Positions 1-6,577 of a DNA stretch of 15,239 nt are shown here, piece by piece. Under the pieces are notes generated by a model. It did not search any database. It was not told where the DNA came from and saw nothing but the letters and a program-made list of their open reading frames with translations. The position numbers and the translations under genes are program-made. The stretch is taken from NCBI GenBank assembly GCA_900757715.1, contig CAAEOZ010000156.1, forward strand, positions 1 to 15,239. The letters are read 5' to 3'. Position 1 is the stretch's first letter, and the number at the start of each line of letters is the position of its first letter. The DNA comes from an uncultured Veillonella sp. GTDB taxonomy: Bacteria; Bacillota; Negativicutes; Veillonellales; Veillonellaceae.

Positions 1-123
1 ATCTGATTCGAGATCATCTGGCAAAAATACTTCGATACCTTCATCTTTACAAATATGTGCAGCCATTTTTAGAACTGCCATAATATTGCTTTTCCCCATA
101 TTGGGGAAGAATCCGATACGCAT
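1..123 (-). CDS. nadK: NAD kinase, N-terminal part (cut by window edge)
   Basis: The reverse strand from 123 gives an open frame beginning MRIGFFPNMGKSN and continuing to the window edge (41 residues seen). This resembles the N-terminus of bacterial NAD kinase (ATP + NAD to NADP), with an initial beta strand and a glycine/asparagine turn. The GGDGT and NE/D catalytic motifs would lie beyond the window, so the family call rests on the short N-terminus plus position: nadK follows tlyA in the usual Bacillota order. A GGAG Shine-Dalgarno sequence overlaps the tlyA stop codon (TAGGAG) and is correctly spaced from the ATG, so the gene is probably co-translated with tlyA. Confidence 0.72.
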   Translation of the reverse strand, partial: MRIGFFPNMGKSNIMAVLKMAAHICKDEGIEVFLPDDLESD

Positions 124-132
124 AGTAATCTC

Positions 133-936
133 CTATAATGAATGGGCTTCTGCAACCACTGTATCAATCAAAAAATCATCAATGGATAAGGCCCCTTCTT
201 CGTACTTTTTAAAATAACCTAAAAACTCTATATTACCTTCCATACCTTTAATTGGTGAGAAAGTTAAGCCATGTGTATACAATCCACAATCATACGCAAC
301 GTGTAGAATACGATGTAAAACTTCTTTATGGATTTCACTATCTCGCACTATACCGCCCTTACCAACATTTTCTTTACCAGCCTCAAATTGTGGTTTTATT
401 AAGGCCACAAGTGAGCCCGTATCTTTTAATAAATTAGTAGCTACTGGTAAAACTTTGTCTAAAGAAATAAATGCTACATCAATAGAAATAAAATCAACAA
501 GTTCACCTATTTGTTCAACAGTAACTGTACGGATATTTTGTTTTTCCATATTGATTACACGTGAATCTTGGCGTAATTTCCAAGCTAATTGATTATATCC
601 TACATCGATGGCAAAGACCTTAGACGCACCGTTTTGTAATGCGCAATCTGTAAAACCACCTGTACTAGCTCCTATATCAATCATCACAGCCCCATGTAAA
701 TCGATAGGGTAAGTTTGAATAGCCTTTTCTAATTTAAGTCCTCCACGACTTACATAAGGTAGGGTATTGCCTTTTACAATAATATTGGCATCCACAGGAA
801 TCTTGGTGCCTGCTTTATCTATACGTGTAGTATCCATAAATATAAGGCCCGCCATAATAGCTGCTTTTGCTTTTTCTCTACTTTCAAAAAGGCCTCGATT
901 AACGAGGAGTATATCTAATCGTTCTTTGTTGCTCAT
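133..936 (-). CDS. tlyA: TlyA-family rRNA 2'-O-methyltransferase (S4 + FtsJ-like)
   Basis: The protein has 267 residues from the chosen ATG. An S4 RNA-binding domain covers about residues 3-60 and contains RLDILLVNRGLFESREKA. An FtsJ/RrmJ-like SAM-dependent methyltransferase domain follows. Visible motifs are SRGGLKLEKA (63-72), the SAM loop DIGASTGGFTD (87-97), DVAFISL (153-159), IKPQFE with K181, and NIEF with E237, matching the K-D-K-E 2'-O-methyltransferase type. Characterised TlyA methylates cytidines of 23S and, in some species, 16S rRNA. The length is close to the mycobacterial protein (about 268). The older name hemolysin is not supported by any secretion or pore feature. The frame can be extended to a TTG at 957, but the ATG at 936 forms an ATGA overlap with the upstream gene's stop and is preferred. 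Whether the 16S site is also methylated cannot be told from sequence. Confidence 0.93.
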   Translation of the reverse strand: MSNKERLDILLVNRGLFESREKAKAAIMAGLIFMDTTRIDKAGTKIPVDANIIVKGNTLPYVSRGGLKLEKAIQTYPIDLHGAVMIDIGASTGGFTDCALQNGASKVFAIDVGYNQLAWKLRQDSRVINMEKQNIRTVTVEQIGELVDFISIDVAFISLDKVLPVATNLLKDTGSLVALIKPQFEAGKENVGKGGIVRDSEIHKEVLHRILHVAYDCGLYTHGLTFSPIKGMEGNIEFLGYFKKYEEGALSIDDFLIDTVVAEAHSL

Positions 937-1412
937 ATTACACCATGATAAATACAATAAAACTGAATAAAGGCCACGAGAATGCCGAGAATTAAACCAC
1001 CAAATACTTCGATAGGTGTATGTCCCAACAACTCTTTTAATGCTTCTTTACGTGTAATGACAACAGGTATATTCTTTTTGGTAAAATAATCTACAATTTG
1101 ATTTAGTATTTGAGCTTGTCGTCCTGCCTCTAATCGTACACCAGACGCATCATACATAACAACAATTGAAAATACTAAAGATAATATAAAAAGATCTGAT
1201 ACACCATTTTTTAAATAAATTGCTGTTGTTGTAGCGATAACAAATGATGTATGTGAACTTGGAAAACCACCAGATCCAACAAGGCGCTCTGGACGAAATT
1301 TACCATGTCTTACAAGTTGCCATACGAATTTAATAGCTTGAGCAGTAAACCAGCCCCAAAATGCAGCTTGTGCGATATAATTATGTGTTATTTGTGGTAA
1401 TATATCAATCAT
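933..1412 (-). CDS. DUF212 / divergent PAP2 family membrane protein (YuiD-like)
   Basis: A 159-residue membrane protein with hydrophobic segments near residues 14-32, 54-67, 74-88 and 134-154. It carries the family signatures GGFPSSH (48-54), YDASGVRLEAGRQAQ (87-101) and a late ELLGHTPIEVFGG (127-139, H131). This resembles a reduced PAP2 acid-phosphatase/lipid-phosphatase active site with two conserved histidines. The family has been suggested to act on lipid or polyprenyl phosphates, but its substrate is not established here. The gene follows ispA by 28 bases and its TGA overlaps the tlyA ATG. Its place directly after a polyprenyl diphosphate synthase is compatible with an undecaprenyl- or isoprenoid-phosphate role; that is inference from context only. 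The SD is AGAAGG, 8 bases before the ATG. Confidence 0.88.
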   Translation of the reverse strand: MIDILPQITHNYIAQAAFWGWFTAQAIKFVWQLVRHGKFRPERLVGSGGFPSSHTSFVIATTTAIYLKNGVSDLFILSLVFSIVVMYDASGVRLEAGRQAQILNQIVDYFTKKNIPVVITRKEALKELLGHTPIEVFGGLILGILVAFIQFYCIYHGVI

Positions 1413-1414
1413 TG

Positions 1415-1439
1415 TTTATACCTTCTGCAGGTAATACCT
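1415..1439 (-). promoter_or_regulatory. Possible SD-masking hairpin before the DUF212 gene
   Basis: The ispA-DUF212 gap holds three interleaved copies of one 5-mer. Read on the minus strand they are AGGTA (1439-1435), TACCT (1433-1429) and AGGTA (1423-1419). The last copy contains the AAGG Shine-Dalgarno bases of the DUF212 gene. Pairing TACCT with the last AGGTA gives a 5-bp stem with a 5-base loop that would occlude the ribosome site. The first AGGTA could offer a weaker competing pairing. The stem is short and could be chance. Confidence 0.25.
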
Positions 1440-1440
1440 A

Positions 1441-2319
1441 TTAATTCGTACGTTCTAAAAGATAATCAATTAATGCTGCCAGTATAGTTGTATCATAAGA
1501 AAGCAAGTTTAACGCATCATGAGCTTGTTGTCCTGCTAAGGAGGCTTGTTGTTTTGCCTCTTCTAAGCCTAGTAAAGATACATAGGTAGATTTATGTTGG
1601 CGAATATCACTACCAGGTGTTTTCCCTAATTCTTCAATAGTACCGGTTACATCTAAAATATCATCAGTGATTTGGAATAACAATCCCAAGCAATTAGAAT
1701 ATTCCATAAGGGCTGTTCGTGTAGTATTATTAGCATTTCCAAGAATAAGACCTAATTCTACAGAAGCGTTAAATAGTGCACCTGTTTTACCACTATGTAA
1801 AACCTTTAATTCTTTTAAAGAAATATGTTTGTCTTCGCTGAGTAAATCAAAGGCTTGTCCCCCAACCATACCTTCAGGACCAGCCGCAGTAGCAACACAT
1901 CGTACAGCATCTAGTTTTTGCTGTGCACTAGCAACTGTATTTGATGTCATCAATTGAAATGCATATGTTAATAACCCATCACCGGCTAAAATAGCAAGCC
2001 CCTCACCGTATACTTTGTGATTAGTCAAATTACCTCTGCGATAATCATCATTATCCATAGCTGGTAAATCATCATGAACTAATGAATAAGTATGGATACA
2101 CTCCATAGCACATAGAAATTCCTTATAATCAGCTGGCTTTTTATGAAGCATTTCTAACACAGCCTTAGTTAAAATAGGTCGTATTCGTTTGCCACCTTGC
2201 ATTAAACTATAATTCATAGACTCATAAAGTGGTTTAAATTCTTGATTTGGGCTAGTTAATACCTCCCCTAACCACTGTTCAATATTTTGTTTGCTAGACG
2301 CTAAATAATCTTTGAACAT
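1441..2319 (-). CDS. ispA: Farnesyl/geranylgeranyl diphosphate synthase (IspA type)
   Basis: A 292-residue trans-polyprenyl diphosphate synthase that condenses isopentenyl diphosphate with allylic diphosphates to make farnesyl (possibly geranylgeranyl) diphosphate for undecaprenyl and quinone precursors. Visible motifs are GGKRIRP (42-48), the first aspartate-rich motif with two extra residues, DDLPAMD (83-89, typical of bacterial IspA), MVGGQAFDL (151-159), the KTG motif (178-180) and the second aspartate motif DDILD (219-223). Product chain length cannot be fixed by eye. The start is supported by AAGGAG five bases upstream of the ATG, overlapping the xseB stop codon (TAAGGAG). The xseA-xseB-ispA order is conserved across Bacillota. 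Confidence 0.95.
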   Translation of the reverse strand: MFKDYLASSKQNIEQWLGEVLTSPNQEFKPLYESMNYSLMQGGKRIRPILTKAVLEMLHKKPADYKEFLCAMECIHTYSLVHDDLPAMDNDDYRRGNLTNHKVYGEGLAILAGDGLLTYAFQLMTSNTVASAQQKLDAVRCVATAAGPEGMVGGQAFDLLSEDKHISLKELKVLHSGKTGALFNASVELGLILGNANNTTRTALMEYSNCLGLLFQITDDILDVTGTIEELGKTPGSDIRQHKSTYVSLLGLEEAKQQASLAGQQAHDALNLLSYDTTILAALIDYLLERTN

Positions 2320-2328
2320 AGAATCTCC

Positions 2329-2535
2329 TTATTCACTGATGCGGACCTCTTCGATAATTTGTTGTACTTCATCTTCAACAGAGTCAAGCATTTCAGCACA
2401 TTCTTTTACCAAAGTTAAGCCCTTTTTATATTGTGATAAAAGCTCAGAAATGGTCATATCCCCATCGTCTAATTGCTTAACAATCCCTTCTAAGGTCTTA
2501 TATTTTTTCTCATAATTTTTTAGTGATGCGGCCAT
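2329..2535 (-). CDS. xseB: Exodeoxyribonuclease VII small subunit
   Basis: A 68-residue, highly charged, predicted all-helical protein with the XseB pattern: NYEKKYKTLEGIVKQLDDGD near the start, then SELLSQYKKGLTLVKECAEML. Several XseB protomers bind the coiled coil of XseA to form exonuclease VII, which degrades single-stranded DNA from either end. Length matches the family (about 60-80). Its first 26 bases overlap the end of xseA, and its strong AAAGGAGG Shine-Dalgarno lies inside the xseA coding region, so the two subunits are almost certainly translationally coupled. Confidence 0.94.
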   Translation of the reverse strand: MAASLKNYEKKYKTLEGIVKQLDDGDMTISELLSQYKKGLTLVKECAEMLDSVEDEVQQIIEEVRISE

Positions 2536-3733
2536 CCTTGTGCGCCTCCTTTACCGTAGCAGTAATATAACCATCAGCTAGTGTAACTCGTATATCATCA
2601 TTTGTTTGTAATTGGACAACCGATGTAATAGGTTCGTTATCATGTTCAACCTTTGCAAAGCCTTTAACCATTATTTGTAATGGGTTTAGCGACTCTAACT
2701 GTTGTGCCAATAATGCTAAGCTATGTCTCTCTGCATTGCAACGTTCTTTAGTTACATTAGTTAAAGTTTGTGAAAGCTCTTGTAAATGTGATTTTTGCTT
2801 ATGTAAAAATTGCAGAGCTGGAATGCCAAGTCTTCGATTAAAGAGCAATGTTAAATCTGTACGTTTTTGTTGTAGTGTATAGCGCATATATTCGTGTAAA
2901 TACTCTTCTTTTTCTGTCAGCTGATCTTGTAATGTAGTAATTGGAAGTACTGCCATTTCTGCAGCATGACTAGGCGTAGCACCACGTGCATCAGCAACAT
3001 AATCACATAATGTATAATCCGTTTCGTGACCTACCGCCGAAATAATCGGTGTATGAGCATTATAAATTGCCTCTACAACAGCTCTATCATTGAAACACCA
3101 CAAGTCCTCCATAGATCCACCACCACGACCAACGATGATGACATCAACATCTGGATCAGCATCTGCCGTAGCTATTCCTTTAGCTATAATTGGACCTGCC
3201 GTATTACCTTGTACAGGAACGGAAAACAGTTTAAATTGAACCAATGGATTGCGTCTCTCACTGACATGTAGAATATCATGCAATACGGCACCAGATTGAG
3301 ATGTAACGATACCAATACAACTCGCCATGTACGGTAAACTTTGTTTATGACTATCATCAAAGTACCCTAGGGCAGTTAATTCACGTTTTAAAGCATCAAA
3401 TTCGAGCTGTAACGGACTTTTAGCCCCTATCTGCATATCTGATGCAATGAGATTTAAACGGCCCATCTTATTGTAAAAGTTAACAGATGCTTTTACAGTT
3501 ACTAATAAACCATTTTGAATGGCATTAGCTAGTCCCTTTTGCATAACGGTACTAGACCACATTGTCACATCAATAGCAGATTCCTCATCTTTTAAAGAAA
3601 AATACATATGTCCACTACTATGGCGTTTGGCATTAATGATGGTACCACTTACGTATACATTCTTTAATAGATACTCACGATCTAAAGTACGCTTTATGAG
3701 ATTGTTCAATTGTGTAATGGTTAATACATTCAC
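2510..3733 (-). CDS. xseA: Exodeoxyribonuclease VII large subunit
   Basis: A 407-residue catalytic subunit of exonuclease VII. An N-terminal OB-fold (about 1-100, with VYVSGTIINAKRHSSGHMYF) precedes the catalytic core. The core carries IGIVTSQSGAVLHDI (140-154), the hallmark GRGGGSMEDLW (202-212), VGHETD (234-239) and DARGATPSHAAE (248-259). A helical region (about 265-345) and a C-terminal barrel (LNPLQIMVKGFAKV) follow. It is 40-50 residues shorter than the B. subtilis and E. coli proteins, and the missing length appears to be in the coiled-coil arm. The start codon is GTG at 3733, chosen because GAGG sits six bases upstream; the overlapping ATG three bases later is out of frame. Confidence 0.95.
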   Translation of the reverse strand: MNVLTITQLNNLIKRTLDREYLLKNVYVSGTIINAKRHSSGHMYFSLKDEESAIDVTMWSSTVMQKGLANAIQNGLLVTVKASVNFYNKMGRLNLIASDMQIGAKSPLQLEFDALKRELTALGYFDDSHKQSLPYMASCIGIVTSQSGAVLHDILHVSERRNPLVQFKLFSVPVQGNTAGPIIAKGIATADADPDVDVIIVGRGGGSMEDLWCFNDRAVVEAIYNAHTPIISAVGHETDYTLCDYVADARGATPSHAAEMAVLPITTLQDQLTEKEEYLHEYMRYTLQQKRTDLTLLFNRRLGIPALQFLHKQKSHLQELSQTLTNVTKERCNAERHSLALLAQQLESLNPLQIMVKGFAKVEHDNEPITSVVQLQTNDDIRVTLADGYITATVKEAHKDGRITKKL

Positions 3734-3735
3734 GA

Positions 3736-4689
3736 TTATCCTCTAGATTCTTGTAAATACGCAGCACCAAAAGCATTACCTGTAGCATTATCAACAGAGA
3801 ATTGTGGCTGCGCCACATGTAATTGGAGATGATTTCGTTTACAATAGGTTTCCATCCGCTTACGAAGTAAACTATTACTCATCACACCACCTACAGCAAT
3901 GAGTGCACGTACAGATTTCTCTTTAGTATGATAAGTAATCATTTTTTCTAGAGCATTTCCAATGGAAGTAAAAACAGCTCTAGCTAACTTAGATTTATCT
4001 ATATCACTCATAGCGTTATTTATACGCCGCATAGCAGCACTACAAGGGCCGGCAAAGCTAATCCATCCGTCTTTTACAGATGATGGCAATGGTTCATATT
4101 CTGTAGTTTGTAATGCTAATGCCTCTAAATGTTTACCTGCAGGAAATGGTAAGCCCATAGCGACACCGATGCGATCAACATATTGTCCACCTTGTAAATC
4201 TTTAGAACCGCCAACAATCTGAGATTCAAAAATCCCTTCACCTTGATAATGACAATATACTAGCTCTGTAGTACCACCTGACAGATGTAATGCCAAAAAT
4301 GGATCAGTCGGAATATGTGCTAAATCTCTCAGTGCTGCTAATATATGATTCTCTTGGTGTGCAAAAATGTGTAAAGGTACATTCATAAGATGACTCAAGG
4401 TTTGCCCTTGTCCTAATCCGACCATAAAGGCAGGCATATAAGAGCGTTCTTCACGGCGTGGAAAGCCACTAACACCTATACCGCTAATTGGTACCTGAGG
4501 CAATTCTGACATTAGTTTAGGCAATGCCTTTGTATGCTGAAAGACCATATTTGATTGTTGTAGTCCTCGCTCACCTGGTTTTACCTCTAAGATTTTACGT
4601 GCTTCCCCTACTATGTGAAAGTCGCTATCTACAATGGCACAACTTGTGGTGTAACAACTCGTATCAATGCCTAAGTAATATCGTTTCAT
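3736..4689 (-). CDS. TsaD/Kae1-like paralogue (ASKHA fold, formerly M22 glycoprotease type)
   Basis: A 317-residue protein of the Kae1/TsaD/YgjD superfamily. Visible elements are the N-terminal phosphate loop GIDTSCYTTS (7-16), the metal-binding HxxxH as HQENH (111-115), the second phosphate loop LSGGTTELV (136-144), VGGVMSN (266-272) and a C-terminal VDNATGNAFGAAY with D300. These match the ATP and metal ligands of TsaD, which makes the tRNA t6A base. It lacks the TsaD HGGVVPE-type segment; that region reads PGERGLQQSNMVFQHT (38-53). It also lacks a neighbouring tsaB or tsaE. It is therefore probably a paralogue, not the canonical t6A enzyme; true activity is unknown. Its ATG overlaps the nusB stop as TAATG, so it is coupled to nusB. 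The position corresponds to that of folD in several Bacillota. The old label O-sialoglycoprotein endopeptidase should not be taken as function. Confidence 0.82.
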   Translation of the reverse strand: MKRYYLGIDTSCYTTSCAIVDSDFHIVGEARKILEVKPGERGLQQSNMVFQHTKALPKLMSELPQVPISGIGVSGFPRREERSYMPAFMVGLGQGQTLSHLMNVPLHIFAHQENHILAALRDLAHIPTDPFLALHLSGGTTELVYCHYQGEGIFESQIVGGSKDLQGGQYVDRIGVAMGLPFPAGKHLEALALQTTEYEPLPSSVKDGWISFAGPCSAAMRRINNAMSDIDKSKLARAVFTSIGNALEKMITYHTKEKSVRALIAVGGVMSNSLLRKRMETYCKRNHLQLHVAQPQFSVDNATGNAFGAAYLQESRG

Positions 4690-5093
4690 TATTTACTCTT
4701 ATTATATGCGTCTAAGATTGCATTAATTAATTTATAAGATGTATCAGAGCCAAACTCTTTTGCTAATTGAATGGCTTCATTAATAGCAATAGATGGCTCT
4801 AACGGTTCCACTTCATTTGTCATTTCCCAAACGGCAATGCGTAAAATAGACCGATCCACCTTATCTAGATTTGCTACCTTACGAGATTTACAGAATGGCT
4901 GTAATGTAGCATCAATTACTTCAGTATTTGATAATACACCCTCTATAATACTATTGGCATATGCCTTATCCATTGCTTTATGGATATTTCCTTCAGGAAA
5001 TTGAACATCATTTTGATCGGTATGAAATTCATTAGCATATAACATTTGGAATGCGTATTGACGAGCTTCTCGCCGATTTCGCTTAGTTACCAT
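4689..5093 (-). CDS. nusB: Transcription antitermination factor NusB
   Basis: A 134-residue all-helical protein with the NusB pattern: the basic start KRNRREARQYAFQMLY, a central NLDKVDRSILRIAVWEM (75-91) and the C-terminal AINEAIQLAKEFGSDTSYKLINAILD. NusB with NusE (ribosomal protein S10) binds boxA RNA and promotes rRNA transcription antitermination. It begins 11 bases inside the end of the upstream Asp23-family gene, with a GGAG 10 bases before the ATG, and ends in a TAATG overlap with the TsaD-like gene. The Asp23-nusB pairing (yqhY-nusB in B. subtilis) is a conserved Bacillota neighbourhood. Confidence 0.95.
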   Translation of the reverse strand: MVTKRNRREARQYAFQMLYANEFHTDQNDVQFPEGNIHKAMDKAYANSIIEGVLSNTEVIDATLQPFCKSRKVANLDKVDRSILRIAVWEMTNEVEPLEPSIAINEAIQLAKEFGSDTSYKLINAILDAYNKSK

Positions 5094-5478
5094 GTAAAAC
5101 TGGCTCCTTTTCTTTTACAATCCCTTCAATATGCACATCAACCTTAATATGATCAAGATCTAACATATTTTTTAAGATTTGTTTGATTTCTAACTGCAGC
5201 TGTTTGGATAATTCAATAAGATTATATCCATACAATGCTTTGATATAAATATTAATTTCAATAAAACCTTTACGATGTTTTACATTGATACCAGGTAAGC
5301 TACGTTGACCAAACGCATGGGTAATACCCTCTACTAACTCATCGTAAAAGCGTGGACTTAAAGAATGAATACCAGGAATAGTACCTAAAGTTTTCGTCGC
5401 TACATCAATGATGACAGAATCTGCAATATCAATGGTATCCGTATCTAAGCCATAATTTAATTGATTGTCTGAACTCAT
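5083..5478 (-). CDS. Asp23/Gls24 family protein (copy 1, nusB-adjacent)
   Basis: A 131-residue Asp23/Gls24-family protein. The core reads SVIIDVATKTLGTIPGIHSLS (21-41), followed by an alternating strand/helix pattern (GINVKHRKGFIEINIYIKALYGYNL) and a closing helix-strand. There is no signal peptide or membrane span, so it is probably cytosolic or peripheral at the membrane. Family members are implicated in envelope homeostasis and, for B. subtilis YqhY, in lipid/acetyl-CoA carboxylase balance; no enzymatic activity is known. Position immediately before nusB matches yqhY. A strong AGGAGG SD overlaps the stop codon of copy 2 (TAGGAGG). The two copies are diverged, not a recent duplication. Confidence 0.9.
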   Translation of the reverse strand: MSSDNQLNYGLDTDTIDIADSVIIDVATKTLGTIPGIHSLSPRFYDELVEGITHAFGQRSLPGINVKHRKGFIEINIYIKALYGYNLIELSKQLQLEIKQILKNMLDLDHIKVDVHIEGIVKEKEPVLHGN

Positions 5479-5489
5479 AGAGATACCTC

Positions 5490-5870
5490 CTATGGATGTT
5501 GCGGCGTTACTAAGTCATCAAAAATAATGTCTTGTACAACTACATCAATGGTTTGAACCTCAATTTCTGTATAAGAGACTAAAGCAGTTTTAATGCGCTC
5601 TTGTAGGCGTAAAACAACATCAGGAATACGATATCCGTATTGAATGCATACATATAGTGTAACTAATATAGCTCCTTCATCATTAAAAGATATCTTAACA
5701 CCTTCATGATCGGACTTACGTCTAAAAAAGGTATTAACACCATCATTAAAGGTGGAGCTCATATGATGTATACCCTTTGTATCAAGTGCAGTCATTGTTA
5801 CAATTGTGGCATATACATCTTCGTTAATCTTGATTTTACCAGACTCTAGTTCAGTATTTTTCTTGGTCAT
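5490..5870 (-). CDS. Asp23/Gls24 family protein (copy 2, first gene of downstream operon)
   Basis: A 126-residue Asp23-family protein starting MTKKNTELESGKIKI. It shares the fold pattern of its neighbour (YATIVTMTALDTKGIHHMS, VKISFNDEGAILVTLYVCIQYGYRI, then a helix), but residue identity to copy 1 looks low. A FFRRKSDHEG insert around residues 48-57 replaces the corresponding loop. The start is the ATG at 5870 because AGAGG lies five bases before it; an in-frame TTG at 5885 lies in the terminator T-tract and has no SD. The gene begins only 13 bases after the efp terminator T-tract, so its promoter must be inside or upstream of the hairpin. Confidence 0.86.
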   Translation of the reverse strand: MTKKNTELESGKIKINEDVYATIVTMTALDTKGIHHMSSTFNDGVNTFFRRKSDHEGVKISFNDEGAILVTLYVCIQYGYRIPDVVLRLQERIKTALVSYTEIEVQTIDVVVQDIIFDDLVTPQHP

Positions 5871-5883
5871 ACTGGCCTCTTTC

Positions 5884-5930
5884 AAAAAAGCACTTGTCCC
5901 TATATATAATTACATAGACGACAAGTGCTT
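5884..5930 (-). terminator. Intrinsic terminator downstream of efp
   Basis: Read on the minus strand, the arm AAGCACTTGTC (5930-5920) pairs perfectly over 11 bp with GACAAGTGCTT (5898-5888). The stem runs straight into a T-run (six Ts, 5889-5884). A further CTAT/ATAG pairing inside the 21-base loop (5900-5903 with 5914-5917) can lengthen the hairpin. It lies about 75 bases after the efp stop and immediately before the SD of the Asp23 copy 2 gene. It should end most transcripts from the pepP-efp side. Confidence 0.85.
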
Positions 5931-5939
5931 ACAGTGCAA
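5909..5939 (-). promoter_or_regulatory. Possible promoter with its -10 inside the terminator loop
   Basis: On the minus strand, TTGCAC (5939-5934) and TGTAAT (5914-5909, five of six bases of the -10 consensus) are 19 bases apart; TATGTA at a 17-base spacing is a weaker reading. Initiation would fall near 5902-5898, at the start of the 3' arm of the terminator. The RNA would then lack the 5' arm and escape termination, giving a leader of roughly 30 bases carrying AGAGG before the Asp23 copy 2 ATG. The -35 match is poor, so this is a hypothesis. Confidence 0.32.
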
Positions 5940-6004
5940 ATGTTACGATATATGGGGAATAAGATTCCATGAAAAGATCTAGCCCCAATACATATCAATG
6001 AGTA
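5940..6004 (-). other. efp 3' untranslated stretch with two competing small stems
   Basis: No gene is visible between the efp stop and the terminator. TGGGG/CCCCA (5953-5957 with 5983-5987) and GGAAT/ATTCC (5956-5960 with 5964-5968) can each form a 5-bp stem. They share bases and so exclude one another. No pairing with the terminator arms was found, so a riboswitch-like switch is not supported. Confidence 0.3.
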
Positions 6005-6562
6005 TTAGGCACGTTCGATGTATTGTCCTGTACGAGTATCAATACGAAGTACATCATCTACTTCAATGAAGAGAGGTACTTTTACAGTGTAGCCTGTTTC
6101 TAATACAGCTGGTTTATTACCACCAGTTGCAGTATCGCCACGGATGCCAGGATCTGTTTCAACTACGCGAAGTTCAACAGCTACAGGTAAATCGATACCG
6201 ATTACGATACCTTGGAAGAACATGATGGATACTTCCATATTTTCAAGAAGGAAGTTTTTAGCATCACCTAATTGTTCAAGGGTAAGTTCAACTTGGTCGT
6301 AAGTTTCGTTATCCATGAATGTATAAGAGCCATCAGATTCGTATAAGTATTGCATACGACGACGATCAACATGTGCTTTTGGCACTTTTTCACCTGCATT
6401 GAATGTACGCTCTACTACGGAACCAGTTTGCAAGTTTTTCATTTTAGTACGTACGAATGCAGCACCTTTACCTGGTTTAACGTGTTGGAAATCAACTACT
6501 TGCCATACATTACCGTCAATTTCAACGGTCACACCTGGGCGAAAATCATTACTGGAAATCAT
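6005..6562 (-). CDS. efp: Translation elongation factor P
   Basis: A 185-residue EF-P with the normal three-barrel layout and length. It binds ribosomes stalled at polyproline stretches between the P and E sites and promotes peptide bond formation. The domain I loop carrying the contact residue reads HVKPGKGAAFV, with lysine at position 32, the residue post-translationally modified in many bacteria. The second domain has HVDRRRMQYLY and the C-terminal barrel has DPGIRGDTATGGNKPAVLET (163-182 region), typical of the family. No EF-P modifying enzyme (EpmA, YmfI, EarP) is in the window. AAGGAG is fused to the pepP stop codon (TAGAAGGAG), and the pepP-efp order is conserved in Bacillota (yqhT-efp). 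Confidence 0.97.
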   Translation of the reverse strand: MISSNDFRPGVTVEIDGNVWQVVDFQHVKPGKGAAFVRTKMKNLQTGSVVERTFNAGEKVPKAHVDRRRMQYLYESDGSYTFMDNETYDQVELTLEQLGDAKNFLLENMEVSIMFFQGIVIGIDLPVAVELRVVETDPGIRGDTATGGNKPAVLETGYTVKVPLFIEVDDVLRIDTRTGQYIERA

Positions 6563-6577
6563 CTAACTTTTCTCCTT

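Noticed and set aside
133..936. Reading TlyA as a hemolysin
   Set aside because: The S4 plus FtsJ-like methyltransferase architecture and catalytic residues support an rRNA methyltransferase; no signal peptide or pore-forming feature is present.
3736..4689. Calling the TsaD-like protein an O-sialoglycoprotein endopeptidase
   Set aside because: The family is an ATP-binding ASKHA-fold group; the peptidase name is historical and no protease catalytic site is seen.
5940..6004. Riboswitch-like attenuator upstream of the 5884-5930 terminator
   Set aside because: The two small competing stems do not pair with either terminator arm, and the stretch follows the efp stop codon directly, so an ordinary 3' untranslated region is the simpler reading.
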